In this document: positions 56,980 to 64,000 of the stretch, in pieces
Numbering within the stretch: the first letter of the stretch is position 1
How the letters are laid out: every line of letters begins with the position of its first letter
Assembly: GCA_033398695.1 (NCBI GenBank)
Contig: CM065819.1
Span: forward strand, 6,435,501-6,499,500
DNA: 64,000 bases
Direction of reading: 5' to 3'
Origin: Orobanche coerulescens
Lineage: Eukaryota; Streptophyta; Magnoliopsida; Lamiales; Orobanchaceae
Notes under the pieces: generated by a model
The model's database searches: none
Seen by the model: the letters and a program-made list of their open reading frames with translations, nothing else
What the model was told of the DNA's origin: nothing
Program-made: the position numbers and the translations under genes

Positions 56980-57586
56980 CTCGAAATCGGCACGCATGTA
57001 CTCCAACAGACGCGGTTCAACCGGGAAGCTTCGGAACGCCCGATGCTATCGAAAAGGAAGACGACAACGAACGGAAGGGTTCAACACGGTTTCTTCGCAA
57101 GGAACTCGACCCTAACATCATATAATTAATAAATCGACGATCATACGAGGAAGAATAATCGTAGAACATCCAAAAACCCCTCCATGACATTCTACCGGAT
57201 ACCTTCAAGGCGTCGATCAAGAACTCGACCAAAACAACGAATCGATACGATCCAACTATGGAATAACAAGGGAAATGATATAATACATCTAAATAATCAT
57301 CAATCCATCACAATCCTAAGTTAAATCGGATTAAACGGATGAAAACAACCAAAATACCCAAATTCCCCAAAACTAGGTTTCTAGATAATCTGACCTGATT
57401 TGCTCGATCAAAGGATGTTATAGGATGGATAAATGAGGATATGAACTCCAAGACTTCATGGATTTAACACCTGACAACATCCCTCCATGATCATCAAAGC
57501 TCCAGCCACGGAAGAGGATGAAACGAGTGAGAAAAATGATGAAATACCCGTCTGCTGGGTCTTAAATACACAACCTCCCGGACGCC

Positions 57587-57745
57587 TTACGTACGTAATC
57601 GGCCATGGCTTATGTACGTAATCGGCCATGGCTTACGTACGTAACCGGCCATGGCCGAACTTACTGCCCAGAAATGCCGGCGGCGTTACGTACGTAACCG
57701 GCCATGGCTTACGTACATAACCGGCCTTACGTACGTAACTGCCGA
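57587..57745 (-). repeat. Palindrome array TTACGTACGTAA, family III
   Basis: Units at 57587, 57610, 57633, 57681, 57707 and 57727; the first three have centres exactly 23 bp apart. GGCCATGGC palindromes lie between them. The array is upstream of a TGTATTTAAG TATA-like box (minus, 57560-57570). Confidence 0.9.
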
Positions 57746-59013
57746 GCCCTTCCGGCCGTAACTCGGCCAGGGCTGGCCTGGCCCCAACATGCCCGGCCAT
57801 GACTCGGCCGGGGCCAACTCCGACGGCCCGGACGATGCTGAAACCCGAACCTAAATACGAATCGAAGATACGGTTACGAAGTACTCGCAAAGACGAATTC
57901 AAGAACTAAGAGAACACACGATTCCGACCACCCGGAGGCTCGAAATTCGACAATGGAAAGTAATTACCCCAAACTTTGGGAAATTACAAAAATGGCCCAA
58001 AACGTCCGAAATACACGATACACGATCGAAACACCAAACTAAAGCTCGCAACATGAATAATAACATTAAATGAACTTACAAGAAACTCGAAACAACAGTT
58101 TCGGACGAGATTCGCAAGAATCGAACTCAAGTGCGGAAAAGTCGCTAAATGCACGGAACTCAACAAAACGACACCGAAACGAACTTGGACATCGAAAAGT
58201 GCAGAATTAAACATTCTCAGAATTACGAAACGGTCAGAAGCAAGTCGTCAAAACGGACTCCCGCGAAAAAAAAAGAAAATTACCGGAAATTGAAATCGCG
58301 GATATTACACCGATGTGGTCACATGAGTTGATGCTTCTTTCGATGAAGCCTGTTACATCTAGAGTTTATTCAATGGCAAAGGTAAATGGTGTGATATTTG
58401 TATGTATCGACAGAGATCAAAGAAGGAGGTGTCAAAATTCTGGGGTTATGATTGACGGTGGATATTACGGTGTTCTTCGCGAAGTAGTGGAACTAATTTA
58501 TGGAGAAGGCTTGACAGTTTACTTATTCAAGTGTAGGTGGTTTGATACAAATCCTCAAATCGAAAGGGATGATAATTATGGACTATTATATATTGATACT
58601 TCTACAAGTTGGTATGAAGGTGATCCTTTTGTTTTGCAACATCTGCTAAACCAGTTTACTACCTCGACGACTTGGTAAAAAAAGGAGCATGGAAGATCGT
58701 AAATCATGTGGCTACGAGAAATATATATAGTGCGGCTACACTTGGACATGCAGTCGATAAGGATGATAATGAGGCATACCAAGAGCCGGATACAACTAAT
58801 ATTCCACCATCCTCCACAATACTACTAAATAATATTGTAGAAGGTCGAGTGGTTCAGATACATGGTGAAGAACGTGGGTTCATAGATGTAGGTACAAATG
58901 AATTACGTGCAGACTCTGATGAAGATGATGAGGACGAGTTCAGACATATGCTGCCAGTTATCTACTCCGACACAGAGACAGACTCAAGTAGTGATTCTGA
59001 CTACGAACCTTAG

Positions 59014-59475
59014 AAGGACATATCATTTGTAAAAGTTCCTTAAATATTCATTGTTGTGTGCCGCTCGAACGAATCGAAAAAGTGATATTATTACTTGATT
59101 TTTTTTATTTTGTTATATATTCATTCTTCCATTTATAATAAAACAAGTATAAATATATAAATTATTAATATTATATAAAAAACAATTATAAATTTATAAA
59201 ATATTATTATATAAAAACTGTATAAATTAATATACAGATATATAATCATGTCAAAATATTCATAAGATATATTTAAAATTAAATTCAAATATATATAAAA
59301 ATATTATATAAAAATATGTCTAAATATATAAAATATTATTATATAAAAACTATATAAATATATAGTCATATTATATATATACATATATTTATAATTAAAT
59401 TCAAATATGTAAAATATTATATTATATAAAAGACGTATATAAATTTAAAAATGGGGTTAAAATGTTTGAATGATA
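59014..59475. other. AT-rich spacer in the CACTA element
   Basis: TATATAAA-type low-complexity sequence after the TNP2 stop. No gene. Confidence 0.6.
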
Positions 59476-59554
59476 AACATGACCCAGTGGCAAAATGCCA
59501 TATCACTTACATAAATAGCCCGAGTTCGAACCCCGACAGCCACTGGTTCATGTT
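59476..59554 (+). other. tRNA-like hairpin with pol III B-box-like motif
   Basis: Arms AACATGACCCAGTGGC (59476) and GCCACTGGTTCATGTT (59539) pair at 15 of 16 positions. Inside are AGTGGCAAAATG (A-box-like) and GAGTTCGAACCCC (a B-box GTTCGAANC match). A T run follows. The T stem does not pair well, so a working tRNA gene is unlikely; a tRNA-derived relic is possible. Confidence 0.45.
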
Positions 59555-59571
59555 TTTTTTTTGCTATTAAG

Positions 59572-60475
59572 AATAGCCGATGACCATAGCCGTCGGCTAA
59601 AGTTTTTCGACTTTAGCCGATGGCGGTCGTCGGCTAAAGTATTGATATTTTTATTTTTTATTAAATATATTTATAATCAAATTTAAATGTATAGATATCT
59701 TAATTTTGTATTAAATATATCTATATTATTATATAAAAAATATATAAATATATAAATATCATTTTACAAAAACTGTATAAATACATTATTTATAATTAAA
59801 TTCAAAGAATATATTGTTTATAATTTTTTTTTTCAGAATTTAGTTTAGTCGACGGCAGTCGTCGGCTAAAGTAAAAAATATTATTAAATTTAAATATATA
59901 GATATCTTAATTTTGTATTAAATATATCTATATTATTATATAAAAAATATATAAATATATAAATATATAAATATATAAATATCAATTGATAAAAACTGTA
60001 TAAATACATTTTTATAATTAAATTCAAAGAATATATTATTTATAAATTTTTTTTTCCATAATTTAGTTTAGCCGACGGCTGTCGTCGGCTAAAGTAAAAA
60101 TATTATTAAATTTAAATATATAGATATCTTAATTTTGAATTATATATATCTACATTATTAAATAAAAAATATATAAATATATAAATATCATTTTATAAAA
60201 ACTATATAAATATATTATTTATAATTAAATTCAGAGAATATATTATTTATATTTTTTCTCGGTATTTAGTTTAGCCGACGACAGCCGTCGGCTAAAGTGA
60301 CACTGCCCGTGTCATTGTGTTCTACATTCCAAAAAAGTTTCTGCAAGGCTAACGCGACCGTGTCGATCGACACGGTCGAGTGGGGCTGGCTGCTTTTTCT
60401 ATTTTGGCCGACGGCGTCGTCGGCTAAAGTACTCAGAGTTTATCCGACGACGGCCTTTGTCGTCGGCTAAAGTGA
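59572..60475. repeat. CACTA tandem repeats of about 210 bp, each with a GTCGTCGGCTAAAGT hairpin
   Basis: Hairpin blocks TTTAGCCGACGGC-NN-GTCGTCGGCTAAAGT at about 59612, 59847, 60070, 60275, 60410 and 60440, separated in the first part by AT-rich TAGATATCTTAATTTTG..TATAAATA units. Each block is an inverted repeat of 12-15 bp arms. Located between the TNP2 gene and the second gene. Confidence 0.85.
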
Positions 60476-60481
60476 CCTTAT

Positions 60482-61395
60482 ATATAAAAAAATGCGACTC
60501 TCCCGTCCATTTCTTCCTTTCTTCCCCAGGAACTCCACCGCCCCCATTTTTTTTCCTTTAATTCTTCCCCAGGCCCCTCCGCCGCCCCGCCGTCCGCCGC
60601 TCCTCCCATCGTCCGTCCGCCTCGTCCCGTCCGTCCGCCTCCCTCATCCAACCGTCCGTCTGGAACCCTCGTCCGTCCGTCCGCCGCCAGCTCGTCCTCC
60701 GTCGCCTTCCGTCGTCCGCCGTAGGTAAGTCTTTCTTATTTCTGTTTTTCTTTTCCATTTTTTCAGTTTTGATTTCTATTTTTGTTTTTCATTTTCTCGG
60801 ATGTTTTTATTTGGTGGTTTTGGTTATCGGAGCTGGTACTGCTTATCTTGTTAACGTTTGGAATAAATGATTCAAGTAGTTACTACAATCGATTGTCATT
60901 TTTTTCTTCGATTATCCATGTATTAATTATATTAAATGAGTGATGCGTTCTTTATTCCCTGAGGTTCTTAGTTTTATGGAGAACAAAATGTGAGGGGAAG
61001 TTGTGGCGCTGAGATTATGCTTGAAATGATACTAATTTTGGAATGATTAGTTATCGCTGTTTTTGGTTCAGTGGAAGTTGCATTTGTTCGATGGAGCATT
61101 AGTTATCGATTAGTTATAGCTGTTTTTTAATGCTTCTTGATGATGACAACCGATTGATTTTTTCAAGAGGCAAGGTCTTGTTATAATTTCGTTACCTGTG
61201 AATTTTCAAAAATAATTGCTTAATAGTACTTATTAATTCAAAATGATCTTTAGGGTTTATGATGTAAAAATAATTGATTTCTGCTTTCGAATTTGTACAG
61301 GTTAAATGGATAAAATTAAGAGACTAGCGTGTGGTAAGAAAAAATCAAAGACTCCGGAGTGTGGAGATAGTTCCGCAGCATCCAATCATGCGGAT
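60482..61395 (+). CDS. Start of a second CACTA gene (possibly TNPA-like), partial
   Basis: A C-rich, CGTCCGTCCG-rich first exon (60482-60724) ends at GTAG|GTAAGT. A long T-rich intron follows. The second exon begins after TTTGTACAG at 61304 and carries an ATG at 61309: MDKIKRLACGKKKSKTPECG, DSSAASNHAD. It is then cut by an LTR at 61396. The position after TNP2 suggests the accessory (TNPA-type) protein, but the visible 29 codons are too few to assign it. Confidence 0.45.
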
Positions 61396-61770
61396 TGTAA
61401 CACCCCCAAGATGATCAGAGCATATTACAGCGCCGTGGACCCCACACTATGGTATCCACCAGGCTAACGTACCAACAAGACATTTGACATCGACATTCGA
61501 TCATTAACAAAACGACAATTCAAATAAAAGACTACAATCCGACAAATAAACTCCGACATCAAATCCATTTCCCAAAACGGGAACACAACATTAACAATTT
61601 TAAAAAGGAAGTACTCGAGTACTTAAACAAATATCAAATTACAGAAATCCCAAACAAGACAACGATAATAACCGACAGAACAGAAAACCAATATTTGACT
61701 AATGAACAGTATCATGCTTGCCCGTCATCCTCGCACGGCTCGAATGCTCGCTTGTCTCCATGACCTGTAC

Positions 61771-62183
61771 CTGAAATACAAAAAATATTTCCCCCATTTA
61801 AGGGGTTAGCGACAACTGCTAGTGCAAGTACAATCCATTTGAACTACATTCTAATCAGATGAATATATGCGCCAAAAATCATTTTAGAAAAAATTTTATA
61901 TTCCGGATTATTTACAATGTACAATCACAACACATTGTCTCCAACAATCATAATTCAAAGTTAACCGTTGGTACGAGACTCACGGCCACCGTAGCCCGCA
62001 GAGCCCCGGCGGACATCCCTGGGTGGCTAACCATAGTTCGCGATACGCACACTCACGGCAATACGTATCCCTAGAGGCCCCGTCGGACCGTCCCTAGGTG
62101 AACATACACAAATCCATCCACAACAACCATGATAAAGCCATAATTCAAATACTAGAACATGTAAACAAATGTAAAGTACTTGC
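61771..62183 (-). other. Putative GC-AG intron with double hairpin, family IV
   Basis: Minus strand AAAG|GCAAGTACT (62183) to TTGTATTTCAG (61771), 413 bp. Hairpins: CTAGC..GCTA (61807-61822) and CCCC-TTAAAT-GGGG (61791-61805). Confidence 0.42.
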
Positions 62184-62734
62184 CTTTGAGACATTCTTGA
62201 AGAATCGGGAATGAAACACGACTACGAACGGCCCAGGTGGAAAACAACGGTTCCTAGACGAAGGATCAACGTGGTTCAGTCCCAACGGACAACAATAATC
62301 GATTGGAATACACCCATAACCCCGATTACCAATTACGATAATGGACGATAAATCGATACGGGCGAGGGTTTACGCAAAACCTCCCCGAATCGATAATTCA
62401 CGAGTTTAACTAGGTAAAATGGGTTGGAATCCGTCCGATAACAACAATCGATGAGAAATATCACAACATACTAGAATAATTCGAGTCTAATAAGCTAAAC
62501 CCGAAAACCCCCCAAAATTGACAATTTAGGGTTCTAGACGAAGTTACCTTGAATCGGAGTGAAGAATGTGGATTAAATGATGATAACTTCGTGTTAGAAC
62601 TCAAAATCTTGGATGGATGATGATACACGATCCAAACTTCAGTCTCCAAATCGTCCAAGTCGCCTAACCCTCGGAGAAGAAGAAGAAGAGGTGAAAAATG
62701 ACGCTGAAAAACGCGACTCTCCCCTTAAATACCT

Positions 62735-63060
62735 CACAGACGCACGACCACCACGCACGACCAAGTGCTCGTGCGTCCGGTCGTGCACTAGGCCACTGCC
62801 CAAATTCTGTCCTTACGCACGAGCGCAGCGCACGAGCACGAGCTCGTGCTTCCTGCTCGTGCGTCCCTGGGAGTTACTTGCGAGCATTGGTTGCGCACGA
62901 GCAGCGGGCACGACCAATTGTTCGGGTGCTTGGTCGTGTGCTAGGCCACTGCCCAGCTTCTGACCAACGCGCAAGAGCAACGCGCACCAGCTCGTGCTTC
63001 ATGCTCGTGCGTCTCTGGTGCCCCCTGCCTAGCATTTGGCTCCGGACGAGCGCCAAACAC
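62735..63060 (-). repeat. Palindrome array GCACGAGCTCGTGC / GCACGACC, family IV
   Basis: Repeated GCACGAGC and GCTCGTGC, in places fused to GCACGAGCTCGTGC (about 62833), together with CGCACGACC..GGTCGTGC pairs. Located directly upstream (minus strand) of GAGGTATTTAAGG. It is the counterpart of the arrays in the other LTR families, with an unrelated core. Confidence 0.8.
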
Positions 63061-63565
63061 AATCGACAACTCGTGTGGCCTGCTCGAGTGCAAGAACCAA
63101 AGGCTAGCATCTAGCCCGACATGACTTCGAAAACATCCAGAAATATAAACACGAAATATACGAGACGATAGAGCTAAGCGCTGAATGAAAATATAATTCC
63201 GACCAACAACGGAAATGGAATTCCCTAAACTTATAGGAAATTACAAAAATGGCCCAAGTGCCCGAAAATCACGATACGACGTCGGATTTACAAACCGAAA
63301 GTCTCAACATGACCAACTCAACCATACGGACTCGCACAAATCAAGAAACAACGAGAACGAATGATTTTTATGAGAAGCGAACATTCATACGGCAAAACAT
63401 GTCATAAAATGAAATTACGTGAAAACATCACCAAAACTCGTCCAAATGGAAAAACTCCAAGAATAAAGTAGATTCAGAATGTCGAAACAGTTACAAGCGA
63501 GTCGATAAAAATAGACATACACCAAAAATGGAAACTGCTAAAAATAGAAAGTTACGGATATTACA

Positions 63566-63828
63566 TTCCCCCCTCTAAAATAAAGTTTCGTCCCGAAACT
63601 TAAGAATCAAAAAGCTCGGGGTGCCTCGAACACATATCCTCCTCTAACTCCCACGTCGCTTCTTCTACTCCGTGCCTCGACCATTGCACCTTAACCAAAG
63701 GAATGATTTTGTGCCTTAACTGCTTGTCTCAACGCTCCAAAATCCTGATGGGCCTCTCCTCAAACGTAACATCTTTCTCGATCTCCATGTCTCCAAAATC
63801 AATAATGTGGGACGGGTCCGGAACGTAC
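63566..63828 (-). pseudogene. Chromovirus pol 3' end (chromodomain), partial
   Basis: Minus strand reads YVPDPSHIIDFGDMEIEKDV, TFEERPIRILER, one stop, then KIIPLVKVQWSRHGVEEATW and a LFDS stop near 63601. It is followed by AAGTTTCG-GGA-CGAAACTT and the PPT before the LTR at 63565. Upstream it breaks at 63828 where another LTR begins. Clearly the same protein family as the tail of family I. Confidence 0.85.
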
Positions 63829-64000
63829 TGTAACATCCGACTGTAACTTTTCATTTTTACCTATCATTGTATTATTCGGATAATCTGATTATCATGAATC
63901 GTTGCATTTAGTATTATGTTGAGGTATTATAGATTTGAATTTCGTATCGTTGTTAATTCATTTCATATGTGACGATTCGAGGTTAATTAGAGAGTTGCAT
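63829..64000 (+). mobile_element. Start of another LTR, plus strand, runs off window
   Basis: TGTAACATCCGACTG begins exactly where the chromovirus pol reading is interrupted, and the following AT-rich sequence has no pol similarity. The TGTAAYATCC start is like the other LTRs. The end and target duplication are outside the window. Confidence 0.6.

Larger units (their letters stand above)
55501..58309 (-). mobile_element. Solo LTR, family III, in the CACTA transposase
   Basis: 2809 bp, minus strand TGTAATATCCGCGATTTC (58309) to GGGGGTGTTACA (55501), perfect 5-bp target duplication CCGAT (55496-55500, 58310-58314). No internal sequence. Closely related to family II outside the palindrome array: same hairpin, donor, module and ends. 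Confidence 0.94.
52752..59013 (+). pseudogene. CACTA TNP2-type transposase, split by a solo LTR
   Basis: Exon from 52752: transposase-associated domain (MDKSWIGLQKWDPRVIDGMR, CPCNKCKCR). Then the tnp2 family core: DCALFWGKPNKDLKRCPVCD, SDGEAWKHF-like with TAG for Trp at 53683, NPFGNMSLSYSIWPVVMVPYN, ISDFPAYETLSGSVITGYRG, CPMCLNADC. The DUF4218 part lies in 54011-55402 (QDVMHIEKNVCESV, LPRQLLLTGPVHYTWMFPIE). A GTAAGT donor is at 55392. The DUF4216 part and acidic C-terminus are at 58310-59013. Stops at 53684 and 54000 and a frame change near 53050 disable it. A solo LTR sits in an exon after SDGHP. Acts in excision and integration of the CACTA element in the family. Confidence 0.88.
61396..63565 (-). 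repeat. 3' LTR of a minus-strand gypsy element, family IV
   Basis: Minus strand TGTAATATCCGTAAC (63565) to GGGGGTGTTACA (61396), 2170 bp, preceded by PPT AGAGGGGGGAA and pol sequence at 63580-63828, so it belongs to an element extending right. The five bases before it are CGGAT, the expected target duplication. Contains a palindrome array, TATA-like GTATTTAAGG, donor, module, double hairpin and acceptor. Confidence 0.9.
42170..64000 (+). mobile_element. CACTA (En/Spm-like) transposon, 5' end to beyond window
   Basis: Begins CACTACCAAAAATAACACTTT followed by GCCGACGAC subterminal repeats, preceded by TTA (possible 3-bp target duplication). Contains repeated TTTAGCCGACGGC/GCCGTCGGCTAAAGT motifs, a TNP2-type transposase gene (52752-59013) and the start of a second gene (60482-61395). 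LTR insertions occupy 42282-52205, 55501-58309 and 61396 onward. The right terminus is not in the window. Confidence 0.82.

Noticed and set aside
59484..59546. tRNA gene
   Set aside because: Acceptor-like stem and B-box-like sequence exist, but the T stem and anticodon arm do not fold properly; kept only as a tRNA-like hairpin.
60492..60728. Proline/serine-rich frame
   Set aside because: Produced by a CGTCCGTCCG-rich leader exon ending in GTAG|GTAAGT; the real start seems to be at 61309.
62613..63114. Overlapping frames of 116 and 138 codons
   Set aside because: They read through the GCACGAGC array and LTR promoter region of family IV; low-complexity Arg/Ala/Ser products in several frames.

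Overview
This window is nuclear DNA from a flowering plant, probably a eudicot. The evidence is spliced plant-type gene fragments, an Au-like SINE, hAT, CACTA and Mutator-like DNA transposons, and very large Ty3/gypsy LTRs primed by initiator Met-tRNA. I cannot name the species. No gene in the window is clearly intact and host-functional. Almost everything is transposable elements nested in each other, with pieces of a DNA polymerase alpha catalytic-subunit gene between them.

Layout. 0-9.2 kb: host-like sequence holds a nearly intact hAT element (305-4316, 8-bp target duplication), then a degenerate LTR element (4732-7893) with a SINE inside its left LTR, then the last two exons of a frameshifted DNA polymerase alpha copy (8035-8346). 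9.2-11.5 kb: a solo gypsy LTR. 11.5-27.4 kb: tandem repeats, then a decayed Mutator-like unit with a DUF1985/Ulp1-protease-like gene and a MULE transposase fragment, split by a complete but frame-broken chromovirus (16487-24972). 27.4-35.2 kb: a minus-strand chromovirus with most pol domains readable and one LTR cut short. 35.2-39 kb: part of another gypsy LTR, a decayed plant-mobile-domain gene and the 3' end of a Ty1/copia element. 40.3-41.1 kb: a long hairpin-forming inverted repeat. 41.1-42.2 kb: an N-terminal DNA polymerase alpha fragment carrying a hAT-type MITE and cut by a CACTA element. 42.2-64 kb: the CACTA element, filled by four or more LTR insertions (a decayed LTR, an 8.7-kb non-autonomous element inside it, a solo LTR in the transposase gene, and a minus-strand gypsy element that is itself interrupted at 63829).

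Most interesting signal. Seven related Ty3/gypsy LTR sequences (called families I-VII here) share an architecture although their sequences differ. They begin TGTAAYA, and those with a visible 3' end finish near GGTGTTACA. Directly upstream of the TATA-like box each has an array of 12-14 bp perfect palindromes (TGTGCCGCGGCACA, TAGCGCACGCTA, TTACGTACGTAA, GCACGAGCTCGTGC and variants). The palindrome sequence differs by family but dyad symmetry is kept. In the two families measured most carefully the sites are about 21-24 bp apart. Downstream, five families share a GC-type splice-donor consensus (AG|GCAAGT), a tandem module around TCCGACGGG, and a double stem-loop (CTAGC..GCTAACCCC..GGGG) with paired changes just before a CAG acceptor. 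This looks like a conserved regulatory/leader system shared by autonomous and non-autonomous elements. Its function is inference only.

Coordinates of repeats, target duplications, PBS and PPT were read directly. Percent identities, ages and database matches were not computed.
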